Source: Alistipes sp. (GTDB taxonomy: Bacteria; Bacteroidota; Bacteroidia; Bacteroidales; Rikenellaceae). Taken from it: 64,000 nt of DNA. A program made the position numbers and the translations under genes. This document shows, one piece after another, positions 44,115 through 54,386 of this stretch. Location: NCBI GenBank assembly GCA_017436185.1, contig JAFSDP010000018.1, positions 62,001 to 126,000 of the forward strand, in the 5' to 3' direction. The notes below the pieces were generated by a model. It ran no database searches and was not told the origin of the DNA. It saw only the letters and a program-made list of their open reading frames with translations. Numbering within the stretch: the first letter of the stretch is position 1; each line of letters begins with the position of its first letter.

Positions 44115-47102
44115 ATGATACGCAAACTTTTTTTGACCCTTGTTGTAACCCTCTCGGTTACTGCGCTATACGCCTTTCCCGATCTGGAGGCGGCACTGCG
44201 CCGTGGGCGTGACCTCTACGCCTCGGGGCGTTGGAGCGATGCCCGCCACGCCTTCACCGAGCTGAAACGCTCGCTTGCGCCTGATGCTCGGCAACTGCAC
44301 GAGGAGTGCGACTACTTCCTTACGGCTTGTGCCGTCGAGCTTGGCTCCGAGTCGGCCGAGGGGATGCTGACGGGCTTTCTGGAGCGTTATCCCCACTCGA
44401 CTTATCTAAATCGGGTGCGCTATGTCCTCGGCTCGCACTATACGGCCGTGGGCGATATGAAACAGGCACGTCGCTACTTCTCGGAGACGGTCTATCGTTC
44501 GCTCAACCGCACCGAGCAGGAGCGATACGATGTGCGTATGGGCTATGTCGAGTTCTCGGAGCGTCGCTATGGCGAGGCCTACAACTACTTTGCCCGCATT
44601 GAGCCCGAAAGCGAACTCTACCCCCACGCCACCTACTACCGAGCCTATATCGACTATGCGCAGGGACAGTTGAGCCGAGCCAAGCAACTCTTCACCGAGT
44701 TGCAATCCACGTCGGCCTATGGGCGATTGGTCCCCTACTACCTGCTGCAAATCGAGTTCAAGGAGGGCAACTACCGCTATGTGGTCGAGCACGGCGAACG
44801 ATTGGCTGCCGAGGCGGTCGAGGAGCGTCGTGCCGAGTTGGAGCGCATCATTGCCGAGTCGTGGTTCCGCCTCGACGACTATAACCGCACCACCCAACAC
44901 CTGGCCGCCTATGAGCGTGCAGGTGGCCGCCTGGATCGTGACAGCGAGTACCTGCGTGGCTTCTCGCTCTACCGTCTGGCTCGTTACAGTGAGGCCGTTG
45001 AGCCGTTGCGTCGGGCGTGTGGTGCCAACGATGCGATGACGCAGAATGCCTCGTACCACCTGGCCGACTGCTACCTGCGTCAGGGCAATAAAGAGTCGGC
45101 CCAACAGGCCTTTGCGATGGCTACCGATGACCGTTTCGACAAGACGATTGCCGAAGATGCCCTCTTTAATTGTGCCAAGTTGCAATACGAGTTGGGTGGG
45201 GGAGTCTTCAACGGGGCCATCAACCTCCTGACCCGCTACCTGAAGAGCTATCCTCGCTCGAAGCGTTCGGCCGAGGCCCGTACGCTGCTCGTGGCGGCCT
45301 ACTACAACTCCCGCAACTACGATGCCGCCTATACGGCCATCAAGAGCCTTCCCCAGCCCGATGCCGAGCTACGCACCGTGTTGCAGAAGATTGCCTATTT
45401 TCGTGGTGTAGAGGCCTTTGCAGGGGGTGATTATGCAACTGCCAAAGAGTCGTTGAACGAGGCGGTGGCGGTCAATGTGTCGCCCCGCTACACCGCTTTG
45501 AGCCGCTTCTGGCAGGGCGAGATGGCCTACATCGAGGGCGACAACGAAACGGCTGTCAGCCGCTACGAAAACTTCCTCTCGCGTGCCCCCCACACCGAGC
45601 GTGAATACCTCTTGGCCCACTACAATCTGGGCTACTGCTTCTTGGCGCAAAACAAAACCAAGGAGGCGGGCGAGAAGTTCGACTACTTCCTGAAAAACTA
45701 CACGCAGAGCGATAACTACCGCACCGATGCCCTCAATCGCCTGGGCGATGTGGCCTATGTGGGGCGTGATTTCAACGAGGCGATCGGCTACTACGAGCAG
45801 TCGATGAGTATGGGTGGCCCGATGCGCCACTATGCCGCCTACAAGCGTGCCATCACGCTCGGCATCCTGGGGCGTACGGCTCAGAAGGAGCAGGCCCTGC
45901 GCAACATCCTTCAGGGCGGTCAGGGCAACTACCTCGAGGAGGCCTCCTACGAGTTGGGTCGCACCTGCATTGCCCAACAAAAGTATAGCGAGGGTGCCCG
46001 CCAGTTGGAGCAGTTTGTGGCCGAATATCCCACCTCCGCCCGTGTGACGCAGGCGTGGGCCGATTTGGGCTTGGCCTACCTCAATATGGGCGACAAACAG
46101 CGTTCGCTCAAGGCCTACAATCGGGTCATCGAGGCCGCACCCCGGTCGGCCGAGGCCCGTGAGGCGTTGCAGGGAGTGCGTGACATCTATGTCTCGGAGG
46201 GCAACGTCGATGGCTACTTTGCCTATGCCGAGCAGGTGGGTGTCGAGCGTGACCTCTCGCTCATCGCCCGTGACTCGCTCTCGTTTGCTGCGGCCCAGAC
46301 CCTCTATTTGGCCGAAAATCGTCGCACCGAGGCCGAACGTTCGTTGCGCAGCTACCTGAAAAGCTACCCCTCGGGTGCCTACCGCATCGATGCCCTCTAC
46401 CTGCTTTCGACCTGCTATGTGCAGCGTGACAGCCGAAAGGAGGCCATCGAGACCTTGACCGAGCTGACCGCCGAGGGCAACCACCAATACACCCTCGAGT
46501 CGCTCAAGCAGCTGGCCGACCTGACGTGGCGTGAAGCCCGCTACAAGGAGGCCGCCTCGGCCTACCGCAAACTCTACGATGTGACCACTTCGGCTGCCGA
46601 CCACGAGGCTGCAATGACGGGTTATATGCGTGCAACGCTCTTGGCCGACGACCCCTCGTTGATCGCTCCGATGGCCGAGGATGTCCTCTCGAAGGACGAT
46701 GCAGGTGTCGAGGCGCAGCGTGAGGCCCGTTTTGCGTGGGCCGAGCAGTTGCGCGAGGCGGGCGACAAGGAGGCTGCCTACAGCTACTACGCCCATCTGG
46801 CCTCCGAGGTGAAGAGCCGTGCCGGCTCGGCGGCGGCCTACTACCTCTTGGAGCGGGATTGGAACGAGGGCAAGGGCGACCGTCGGGCGGTCGAGAAGGC
46901 CATCTTTGCCTATGCCGAACGCAGCCCCAAGGCCTACTACCTGGCCAAGGCTTACCTGCTGTTGGGCGATATTTATATGGCCGATGGCGATGCCTTCCAG
47001 GCCCGTGCCACCTATCAGAGTATTGTCGATGGCTACACCCCTCAGGACGATGGCATCGTTGCCGAGGCCGAAAGCCGCATTAAAGCAATTCCCGAACAAT
47101 GA
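44115..47102 (+). CDS. Large periplasmic TPR protein
   Basis: 995 residues from ATG 44115 (the earlier GTG at 44100 is less likely). Signal peptide MIRKLFLTLVVTLSVTALYA. The mature protein is an almost continuous TPR superhelix with more than 15 recognisable repeats, e.g. YASGRWSDARHAFTELKRSL, YAQGQLSRAKQLFTELQST, LAQNKTKEAGEKFDYFLKNY and LNMGDKQRSLKAYNRVIEAA, plus YbgF/BamD-like outer-membrane assembly flavour. It overlaps the next barrel gene by the tetranucleotide ATGA, so the two are translationally coupled and probably physically linked at the outer membrane. Confidence 0.85.
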   Translation: MIRKLFLTLVVTLSVTALYAFPDLEAALRRGRDLYASGRWSDARHAFTELKRSLAPDARQLHEECDYFLTACAVELGSESAEGMLTGFLERYPHSTYLNRVRYVLGSHYTAVGDMKQARRYFSETVYRSLNRTEQERYDVRMGYVEFSERRYGEAYNYFARIEPESELYPHATYYRAYIDYAQGQLSRAKQLFTELQSTSAYGRLVPYYLLQIEFKEGNYRYVVEHGERLAAEAVEERRAELERIIAESWFRLDDYNRTTQHLAAYERAGGRLDRDSEYLRGFSLYRLARYSEAVEPLRRACGANDAMTQNASYHLADCYLRQGNKESAQQAFAMATDDRFDKTIAEDALFNCAKLQYELGGGVFNGAINLLTRYLKSYPRSKRSAEARTLLVAAYYNSRNYDAAYTAIKSLPQPDAELRTVLQKIAYFRGVEAFAGGDYATAKESLNEAVAVNVSPRYTALSRFWQGEMAYIEGDNETAVSRYENFLSRAPHTEREYLLAHYNLGYCFLAQNKTKEAGEKFDYFLKNYTQSDNYRTDALNRLGDVAYVGRDFNEAIGYYEQSMSMGGPMRHYAAYKRAITLGILGRTAQKEQALRNILQGGQGNYLEEASYELGRTCIAQQKYSEGARQLEQFVAEYPTSARVTQAWADLGLAYLNMGDKQRSLKAYNRVIEAAPRSAEAREALQGVRDIYVSEGNVDGYFAYAEQVGVERDLSLIARDSLSFAAAQTLYLAENRRTEAERSLRSYLKSYPSGAYRIDALYLLSTCYVQRDSRKEAIETLTELTAEGNHQYTLESLKQLADLTWREARYKEAASAYRKLYDVTTSAADHEAAMTGYMRATLLADDPSLIAPMAEDVLSKDDAGVEAQREARFAWAEQLREAGDKEAAYSYYAHLASEVKSRAGSAAAYYLLERDWNEGKGDRRAVEKAIFAYAERSPKAYYLAKAYLLLGDIYMADGDAFQARATYQSIVDGYTPQDDGIVAEAESRIKAIPEQ

Positions 47103-48808
47103 AACGGCTCCTTTTTACCCTACTGATAAGCTGCTCGACCTTGCCGTTGTGGGCGCAGGTCGAGAAGCAGGTCGAGGTTACCAAGGCCTATGTTCCCTCG
47201 TTGGAGCAGGCCGATAAGTTGGCCATCATCCCCGATATGACCGACACGATGACTCTCCGCCCCGAGATCGACTACACGGTTACCCCGTTGAGCCTCCGCA
47301 CCACGCTCGTCACTCGTCCGATTCGTCCGGCGAAGGTGACCTATTGGAACTTCAACCGACCCCGCCCCTTCTACCTGCGTGCCGGGGTGGGTGCCCCCTG
47401 GCAGTCGGTGGTCGATTTCTCGGCCGCCACGCAGAATCCGGGTACGGGCTTTGCGATGGGCTATCTGAACCATTCGGGCCGCTATGCCCGCCTAAAGAAC
47501 GACTTTGGCGACCGCAACCGAGCCACCGAACTCTATAACCGCATCGGCTTTTCGGGCGGTAAATACATCGGTCGTCATACGGCCGAGGCCAACATCGAGT
47601 ACAACCACCGCTACCTGCGTCGTTGGGGTATCTATTACCCCTCGTCGATGCCTGTGCCGGGGATGAATGTGGGCTATGGCGAGTTGATCGGCCGCATCCG
47701 TATGGGCGACGATTTTCTCGATTTGAATCGCCTGAACTTCGAGTTGGCGGTCGATGCTGCCTACTTTATGGACCACAGCGAGCCTCTTTTGGATGGCCGT
47801 CAGGGCGATCAGGTCGATGTGGGTGTCTCGGGTCGCATCGCCCGTAAAATCGGCCGTAAGGGGCGTTTCTCGCTCGGTGTGGGCTACCTCAGCAAGCAGG
47901 GTGCCCGCTCGTTGGATGCCTATCGTCAGCAACTTATCCACGCCTCGGCCCGCTATGGGGTCGATGGCGAGCGTCTGCGCCTGGAGGTGGGGTTAGATTA
48001 CTACAACGACCGAGTCAATGCCCCCACCATTGGCGATGGGGCCGAGAGTAACAACTACTTCCTGCCGTTCGGACGGTTGGAGTACAACCTGCTCCGCACA
48101 AAGGCCTTCCGCCCCTTTGTGGAGGTCGATGGCACCCTTTCGACCAACGACTACCGTTCGCTGACCCACCTCAATCCCTTTGTCTTGACGGGCGAGTGGC
48201 TCCCGAAGAGCACCATCGACTACGGCCACCGAGGCGGTATTGTCGGCTCGTTTGGTCGCGAGCGTTTTGCCTACCGTGCCTATGTCGAGCTGACCATCCG
48301 CAAGAACCACCTTTTCCAGACCTTTGTGGCACTGAACAACGATACGCCTGCGGAGTACTTTATGGGGTGGATGCTGCCCCGTCAGGAGCGTCTGACGCTG
48401 GTCGGGCTGGGTGGCGAAATCAGCTACCGACCCACTACCGAGTTGAGCTTCGATGCCGCCGTGAAACTCTACACGCTCGACGAGGATGCCGCTTGGTCGG
48501 CAGGTGTTGCCGAACTTAACGGCCACATCGGTGCCCGCTACGAGGGGCGTAAAATCCGTGCAGGTGTGAAGGTCGAGGTCGAGAGCGAGCGTGGCTGGTC
48601 GATTCTTTCGCCTGCCGACGGGTCGGTGTTGAGTCGTTTCGATGCCCCCTTTGCCGTCAATGTGATGGCCGATGTGGAGTGGGTGTTGAACAGTCAGTGG
48701 TCGCTCTTTGTGGAGGGTCGCAATCTGGCTCACCAAACCCTTTATCGTTTCCCGATGTATCGTGATTACGGCATCGGTGCGGTGGTGGGTGCCCGCTGGC
48801 TCTTCTAA
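47099..48808 (+). CDS. Outer-membrane beta-barrel protein coupled to the TPR protein
   Basis: 569 residues. The signal peptide MKRLLFTLLISCSTLPLWAQ is followed by a short periplasmic stretch (VEVTKAYVPSLEQADKLAII) and then about 450 residues of alternating beta-strand pattern ending in the aromatic RWLF. It resembles the barrel of TonB receptors, but no plug domain is present before the first strand, so it is probably a porin-like or assembly-type channel. The VTKAYVPSL motif near the N terminus is shared by a Bacteroidetes family found next to TPR proteins. Function unknown. Confidence 0.8.
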   Translation: MKRLLFTLLISCSTLPLWAQVEKQVEVTKAYVPSLEQADKLAIIPDMTDTMTLRPEIDYTVTPLSLRTTLVTRPIRPAKVTYWNFNRPRPFYLRAGVGAPWQSVVDFSAATQNPGTGFAMGYLNHSGRYARLKNDFGDRNRATELYNRIGFSGGKYIGRHTAEANIEYNHRYLRRWGIYYPSSMPVPGMNVGYGELIGRIRMGDDFLDLNRLNFELAVDAAYFMDHSEPLLDGRQGDQVDVGVSGRIARKIGRKGRFSLGVGYLSKQGARSLDAYRQQLIHASARYGVDGERLRLEVGLDYYNDRVNAPTIGDGAESNNYFLPFGRLEYNLLRTKAFRPFVEVDGTLSTNDYRSLTHLNPFVLTGEWLPKSTIDYGHRGGIVGSFGRERFAYRAYVELTIRKNHLFQTFVALNNDTPAEYFMGWMLPRQERLTLVGLGGEISYRPTTELSFDAAVKLYTLDEDAAWSAGVAELNGHIGARYEGRKIRAGVKVEVESERGWSILSPADGSVLSRFDAPFAVNVMADVEWVLNSQWSLFVEGRNLAHQTLYRFPMYRDYGIGAVVGARWLF

Positions 48809-48835
48809 CGTAGAAACACCCCCGCTACAAAGCAT

Positions 48836-48876
48836 AAAAAAGGCTGCCTCCCACTTCGGGAAGCAGCCTTTTTTGT
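48836..48876. terminator. Bidirectional terminator between converging genes
   Basis: GGCTGCCTCCC (48842-48852) pairs with GGGAAGCAGCC (48858-48868) with one mismatch, flanked by A and T runs. Confidence 0.85.
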
Positions 48877-48892
48877 TGGCTCAACCGAGCTG

Positions 48893-51481
48893 TTAGATCT
48901 CGGTCAGCGAGCCCTCCTCGTAAGCGAACTTACCGGTATCCACCACGTTGAAGGTGAAGGCGTAGTTCTGATTCGGACCGTAAGCATAAACCTTGATCAC
49001 CACCTTCTTGTACTCGGCGGGGGTCATCTCGGGATAGACATACGAGAGCACCTCGGCAAATACCTCGGCCGAGTGAATCTTCAGCTGCTCTACGATCTCC
49101 TCGTCCGAGAGGTTACCCATACCTGCGGCAGCGAAGCCACCCTTGCAGGCCGAAGCACGCCAGTCGATGTTGCCGTAGTAGGCCGAAGCACCCGTGTAGA
49201 ACTCGTTGTTACCGTAGTTCGATACCCAGTAGTTGCCTGCGGGCTTCTCGCCGTTGATGGTCACGATGTCGGTCGAGACGATCACACCGGCATTGTCACG
49301 GGCGGGAGCACCCAGCGCCACATCCTTGTTGTCATATACCCAGTTTACGCAGTACTGGTAGAAGGCCTTGGTCTCGGCACCGTTGCCCGTGAAGTCGAGC
49401 TCCAGCGTGCGGTCGATAGCCCACTCGCCCTCGGCCTTGCGGAACTGGTCGGTCTTGGTGGCGAAGTAGTTGGTCTTGTTCCAAACCGTGCCGTCCGAAA
49501 CATACTCGTCCACCTTCCACGACGTAGCACCACCTGCGTAGCAACGGTAACCTACATAGGCCACCTCGCCGGCTACGGCATAGGGGTAGTTCTTGGCCAG
49601 GAACTTGGGCAGGTAGTTGTCCTGCTGCGGGTTGGTAAAGTTGCCATACTTCTGACCCATCTCGTTGTAGTCGGCCACCTGTACCGGAACGATCTTGGTG
49701 GTCTCGAAGGCCGTGCCGTTCCACTTGTAGTAGGCGTACATCTTCTCGCTCGTGAGTGCCGTAGCAGCCGTAGCCGAGGTCGTAGCGGGCTCTACGCTCG
49801 TTACGACGATGTTGATAAACTTCGGTGCACCGCTCTGCTTGGAAATCGAGCAGAAGTAGCCATAGAGCGTACACTGCATACCATCCGTGAGCTGCGCCTT
49901 CACCTCGTCCGTAGCACCATAGATGCTACCTACGGCGGTCGTGGCACCCTCGACGTTGAAGTTGTAGTAGTTGCCGCTAACGGCTACCGTACCCGTCATC
50001 TTGGCGTAGTAGGCATACTCGTCGGCCGTGCGGCTGGTGAGCAGCTCATCCATCTTTGCACCCGTCAGCTCCATCGGCGTGGGGTAGGTCACCTCGGTCG
50101 TGCCGGTCTTCTCGATCGAAATACCCGACGTGCCAATCTGGAAACCGAAATTGTAGCTCGAAATGGTACCCGAAACGGTCACCTCGTCACCCACGGCGTA
50201 GCCCGTCGTCTTGTAGAGCAGTACCGAGCCCCCGTTGTCGGTCAGAATGGGACCCTGGCTCGAAACAGCCGAGATGTAACCCTTCACCTCTACGGCGTCG
50301 TTCAATACAGCCGAACCCAGTACCGAGCTATAGTTGTTGGTCGGAGCAGCCGTTACAGCCGTCACATCCACATAGGCCGTACCCTCGTCGTTGAGCACAA
50401 AGAGGTGGGGAACGATACCGCGAATGTCGGGGTAGCATCCATACGACGAGTAGTTCGAGTCGTACTGCAGCGACTTGGTCATCGTCACGTTCGTGATGGC
50501 AAACGTGCCATCTTCGTTGGGCGTGAAGGTAAAGCCGTAGCCATCCGTACCCACAGCATCCGATACGTTGAACGAGTTGTACGTACCGCTCAGGTAGTAG
50601 AAGCGGCCGTCGGCACCCTGCAACGAGTACTCACCCTCGGTCGAGGTGGCAGCTACATTCCAAGCCAGGGCGTTGGTCGTCTCGTCGGCAGCGATGGCGT
50701 TCTCCGAGATGGTCACCTCGGTAGCGGTGGGGTAGCCATACTTCTTGTCGGCTACGAGCGGCGTGGCGGCATAGTTGGCCGTCTCGCTGATGGCCACGAT
50801 GAGGTACTTGCCCTCACCGGGGAACTTCACCTCGGGCTGCTCGGGAACAATCGGCTGCTCGGGATCCTCGGGCTGCTCGGGCTCCTCCTCCTCGGCCTTG
50901 GGCTCCTCGGCCGAGTAGTTGTAGGTTACAACCATATAGTCGCCCTCCGAAAGCTCCTCCGAAGGAAGCACCTCCGTGAGCTTACCGACGGTCGAGGGGG
51001 TCAGTGCCTTCTCGTAGAGGGTCTCGCTGCCCCACAGGGTCTTGTAGTTGTCCTCCGTCAGGGTGTACTCCTTGGCGGCATTCATCTGCTGAATCTCGGC
51101 GGGAATGTCGAGTGCGGTGGTGTAGGTCACCATCACAATCGAGCCGTTGTCGTAGGTCTTGAAGGCCGACGACAGGAACGGGGGAATGTAGGCAGCAGCC
51201 TCGTCGGCCGAACCGAAATACTTATTCTTACCGATGGCCGAAAGGGCGGCAACAGCCTCCTCACCGGCAGCCTCGGCGTTGGTCTTGTTGGTCGAGTTCT
51301 TCGAGATGGTCGCATAGTCATCGGCCGTGAGGGTGTACTCCACCGACTTCACATCCGTAATCTCCGTATTGCCCTCCCAACCATCGAGCTCGTGCTCGTT
51401 GAAGTAGTCGGCCTCGCAGCTCCAACCCATCAGGGCTACAGCGGCAAGCGACAACAGGTGTTTGAAAATATGCTTATTCAT
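48893..51481 (-). CDS. Surface lipoprotein with OB-fold-like modules, partner of the adjacent TonB receptor
   Basis: 862 residues. The lipoprotein signal ends at LMGWSC followed by acidic EADYFNEHELD, a plausible surface-export signal. Two segments share the motif YTLTADDYATIS / YTLTEDNYKTLW (~45 and ~145). A Glu/Pro linker (~195-215) follows. Residues ~390-450 (EVKGYISAVSSQGPILTDNG, YAVGDEVTVSGTISSYNFGF) and ~480-570 (GTVAVSGNYYNFNVEGATTA, MQCTLYGYFCSISKQSGAPK) look like OB folds of the DUF5689 or nuclease-associated kind. It starts 13 bp after the TonB receptor stop and should cap or assist that receptor. No catalytic site is recognised. Confidence 0.75.
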   Translation of the reverse strand: MNKHIFKHLLSLAAVALMGWSCEADYFNEHELDGWEGNTEITDVKSVEYTLTADDYATISKNSTNKTNAEAAGEEAVAALSAIGKNKYFGSADEAAAYIPPFLSSAFKTYDNGSIVMVTYTTALDIPAEIQQMNAAKEYTLTEDNYKTLWGSETLYEKALTPSTVGKLTEVLPSEELSEGDYMVVTYNYSAEEPKAEEEEPEQPEDPEQPIVPEQPEVKFPGEGKYLIVAISETANYAATPLVADKKYGYPTATEVTISENAIAADETTNALAWNVAATSTEGEYSLQGADGRFYYLSGTYNSFNVSDAVGTDGYGFTFTPNEDGTFAITNVTMTKSLQYDSNYSSYGCYPDIRGIVPHLFVLNDEGTAYVDVTAVTAAPTNNYSSVLGSAVLNDAVEVKGYISAVSSQGPILTDNGGSVLLYKTTGYAVGDEVTVSGTISSYNFGFQIGTSGISIEKTGTTEVTYPTPMELTGAKMDELLTSRTADEYAYYAKMTGTVAVSGNYYNFNVEGATTAVGSIYGATDEVKAQLTDGMQCTLYGYFCSISKQSGAPKFINIVVTSVEPATTSATAATALTSEKMYAYYKWNGTAFETTKIVPVQVADYNEMGQKYGNFTNPQQDNYLPKFLAKNYPYAVAGEVAYVGYRCYAGGATSWKVDEYVSDGTVWNKTNYFATKTDQFRKAEGEWAIDRTLELDFTGNGAETKAFYQYCVNWVYDNKDVALGAPARDNAGVIVSTDIVTINGEKPAGNYWVSNYGNNEFYTGASAYYGNIDWRASACKGGFAAAGMGNLSDEEIVEQLKIHSAEVFAEVLSYVYPEMTPAEYKKVVIKVYAYGPNQNYAFTFNVVDTGKFAYEEGSLTEI

Positions 51482-51494
51482 AGCTTGTCAATCT

Positions 51495-54194
51495 TTAGAA
51501 GCGGATTTTTAATCTGATGGTGTAGGTGCGACCGAACGAGTACATCACAGCATAGCAATCCTCCCAGCCCTTGGCATCGGTGGCGCACTGTGCATCCATA
51601 ATGTAGTTGTAGTCGTAGAGGTTGTTCACGTTACCATACAACGTGGCATCCACCTTACCAATCTTGAACGAGTAGCTGGCCGAGAGGTCCAACTGGTGGC
51701 CCCAAGGAATACGCCAGGGGTCATTTACATTGACAGCCGTGTTGGGCGTCAGGTTCGAGCCGAGGTAGAAGTCGGCATAGTTGTTGGCATAGGCGTTCCA
51801 GTCGGCGCTCACACGCAGACCCTTCATCGGGAAGAAATCAACACCTACGGCAGCGGTTGTCTGGGCCGAGCCGGCAACGTGGATATCCTTCTGGTTCAGG
51901 TCGATCCAAGCGTGGTCTTCCTCCATAATGCCCGAAGCTACCGTGCCGTCCAACTTCTTGGTCATCGGCTGACCCTGCGAGTCGTAGATGTAACCGCGCG
52001 TGTTGCTCGACCAAATCCAGTCACCTACCGACAACATACCGGTCAGGTTCACCCAGCGGGCGGGCTTGTAACGCAGATCCAGCTCGATACCCATATGGCG
52101 GGCATCTACACCGGTCATATTTACACGGGCATAGTCGCCGTTCGACATCAGCTTCGAACGAACGTCCGACTTATCCATCCACATCGTGTAGTAGGCGTTC
52201 AGGTTCAGGTTGAACTTCTCGCTACGCAGACCATAACCACCCTCTACCGAGAAGACCTTCTCGTTTACGGCATCGGGGTTGGTCATATGGCTGGTGGTCG
52301 ATTGCAGGAAGGCACCACCCGAGAAGAAGGGGGCACGCGAAATGTAACCTACGTTGAGGAAGACGTTCGAACGCTTCGTGAAGTTCCAGTTTACACCACC
52401 CTTGGCCGTGAAGCCGATGAAGTTGATCTTATCCGACTCCTGGTGAGCCTCGTCGTAGTAGAAGCGGTCCACACGCCAGTAACCCGTGTTCGATACCGAA
52501 CCCGATACGAAGGCGTTGAGCTTGTTCTTGGTCCACTCCAGCTGGGCAAAGACACCCTCCTGGTGCACGTGACCGTCGTAGTCGCGATAAACCACATCAC
52601 CTACGCCCAGCTTCTCGTACATCCAGTTCGGATCGGCAGCAGCAGCGTTGTTGATGGCCTTTACGTTCTTACGGTCGGCATCGTCGATGAAGTAGTTACC
52701 ACCATACAGATCGACAATCTCGTTGGTGTGCTCACCGATGTAGTAACGTACATCGACACCGGCCGAAAGCTCCAGATTTTTGCCAATCTGGTTGGTGTAG
52801 GTCGAGAGCAAACCATACCACATATGGTTGTTCTTGCTATCCGACATCACCATCTTCGAACCATCTTCGCTGGCAGCATTCAGGTCCTGAATGGCACCGT
52901 AGTCGAACGTACCATCGGCCTTGCGGAAGTCGTAGCGCAGGATACCGTTGTTCGAACCGTTCCACATCGAACGATCCGACGACGTACGACCCTGACCCGA
53001 GTAACCACCACCACGACCAATCGACATATAAAGGGCCGTCGAGAGCGACGACTTATAGTCGATCTGCCACTGGTGGTTCAACGAAATCTGGGGCTTGTGG
53101 TAGTGGTTCCACTGCGAGGTGCGCTCCTTGCCGTTGTTGTCGAAACCGTAAACGGCGTTGTAGCGATACTTATCCTCCTCGCCCATCCACTTGGCCACCT
53201 TGTCCCACTCCTTAATCGAGAGACCGGCATAGAGGGGCTTACGCTGGTTGTGGCTCTGGGGAGCACCGAAGGCCGTCAGCGAGAGCTGGTGGTGGTCGTT
53301 CAGACGCTTCGAGACGTTCACGAACCAGTTGTAACCCTCGAACGAGGTGCCCTGGATGTAACCGTCACCCCAACGCTTGGCAAGCAAGAGGCTCATAGCC
53401 CAACCGCTCTTCGTCAGACCCGTCGAGAGGCTCAGCGACACATTTTGCAGACCGTCGTTACCTACGCCATACGAGAACGTACCGCCCTTCTTGGCGTCGA
53501 TGGTGTTCGTTACGATGTTGATCGTACCACCCACCGAGGGCGACGAGATCTTCGAGGCACCCATACCGCGCTGGGTCTGCATCGAACGGGTTACGTCCGA
53601 CAGACCGGCCCAGTTCGACCAATAAACACCGCCCCACTCCATATCGTTCACGGGCACACCATTGATCATTACGGCTACGTTGGCCGACTTGAAGCCACGC
53701 ATATTGATCTTCGAGTCGCCATAACCGCCACCATCCTTGGTGACATAGACACCGGGGGTCGATTTCAGAATCTCGGGGAACTCCTGACCACCGAGTTTGT
53801 ACTCGATGTCCTGCGCCGAGACGGTCGAAACGGCCACGGGGGTCTTGCGCTGTACGGCCACCGACTGCGTGATGACTACATCCTGCATCGAAATGGCCTC
53901 GGGCTCGAGCTTAATCTCGCCCAGACTCTGACGCGATGCGGCCGAATTCACCTTGAGCGTCGTGGTCTTGTAGTTCAGGTAGCTCACCTGAATCGCATCG
54001 GCACCCTTCGACATACGGAGCTGGAAGCTACCATTGACGTCGGTGCTGGTACCCTGCGTCGTGCCGGGGATGATAATCGTAGCACCAATCAGCGGCTGGT
54101 TGGCTTCATCTACGATCACTCCCGTGACGACTGTCTGCGCTGCCGCCGTGAGAGCGACAACCAGACCAACCATCAGAAGGAAAAGTTTCTTCAT
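51495..54194 (-). CDS. TonB-dependent receptor with carboxypeptidase-regulatory domain
   Basis: 899 residues. Signal peptide MKKLFLLMVGLVVALTAAAQ, a CarboxypepD_reg-like domain (~22-100: VVTGVIVDEANQPLIGATII, GSFQLRMSKGADAIQVSYLN), a plug (AISMQDVVITQSVAVQRKTP, PGVYVTKDGGGYGDSKINMR, VMINGVPVNDMEWGGVYWSN, GGTINIVTNTIDAKKGG) and a large barrel ending SFGRTYTIRLKIRF. It is co-transcribed with the lipoprotein gene downstream. The lipoprotein is not recognisably SusD, so this is a non-canonical receptor/lipoprotein pair. The ligand is unknown. Confidence 0.9.
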   Translation of the reverse strand: MKKLFLLMVGLVVALTAAAQTVVTGVIVDEANQPLIGATIIIPGTTQGTSTDVNGSFQLRMSKGADAIQVSYLNYKTTTLKVNSAASRQSLGEIKLEPEAISMQDVVITQSVAVQRKTPVAVSTVSAQDIEYKLGGQEFPEILKSTPGVYVTKDGGGYGDSKINMRGFKSANVAVMINGVPVNDMEWGGVYWSNWAGLSDVTRSMQTQRGMGASKISSPSVGGTINIVTNTIDAKKGGTFSYGVGNDGLQNVSLSLSTGLTKSGWAMSLLLAKRWGDGYIQGTSFEGYNWFVNVSKRLNDHHQLSLTAFGAPQSHNQRKPLYAGLSIKEWDKVAKWMGEEDKYRYNAVYGFDNNGKERTSQWNHYHKPQISLNHQWQIDYKSSLSTALYMSIGRGGGYSGQGRTSSDRSMWNGSNNGILRYDFRKADGTFDYGAIQDLNAASEDGSKMVMSDSKNNHMWYGLLSTYTNQIGKNLELSAGVDVRYYIGEHTNEIVDLYGGNYFIDDADRKNVKAINNAAAADPNWMYEKLGVGDVVYRDYDGHVHQEGVFAQLEWTKNKLNAFVSGSVSNTGYWRVDRFYYDEAHQESDKINFIGFTAKGGVNWNFTKRSNVFLNVGYISRAPFFSGGAFLQSTTSHMTNPDAVNEKVFSVEGGYGLRSEKFNLNLNAYYTMWMDKSDVRSKLMSNGDYARVNMTGVDARHMGIELDLRYKPARWVNLTGMLSVGDWIWSSNTRGYIYDSQGQPMTKKLDGTVASGIMEEDHAWIDLNQKDIHVAGSAQTTAAVGVDFFPMKGLRVSADWNAYANNYADFYLGSNLTPNTAVNVNDPWRIPWGHQLDLSASYSFKIGKVDATLYGNVNNLYDYNYIMDAQCATDAKGWEDCYAVMYSFGRTYTIRLKIRF

Positions 54195-54247
54195 AAATGC
54201 TTGTTTTGAGTGAATAAATAAAAGTTAAGTTTGTGTTTCGTTTTTAG

Positions 54248-54309
54248 ACACGAAAGGGAGCCTCCCTGTGACGGTGCGCTCCTCTTCGTGTAATTGCTAT
54301 ACAAATATA
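54248..54309 (-). promoter_or_regulatory. -7 box and leader hairpin of the TonB receptor/lipoprotein operon
   Basis: TATATTTG on the minus strand (54302-54309) is a candidate -7 box. Immediately downstream in the transcript ACACGAA (minus-strand copy of 54285-54291) pairs with TTCGTGT (54248-54254), enclosing a GGAG/CTCC inner stem. A stable hairpin would therefore form at the very 5' end of the mRNA. Confidence 0.5.
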
Positions 54310-54386
54310 GGTATAATATGTTTATCGCCCGTGTCAAAAGGCGAAAAGTAATTAACTTTTTATCAACGATTTTCTAAAAAGTGTAA

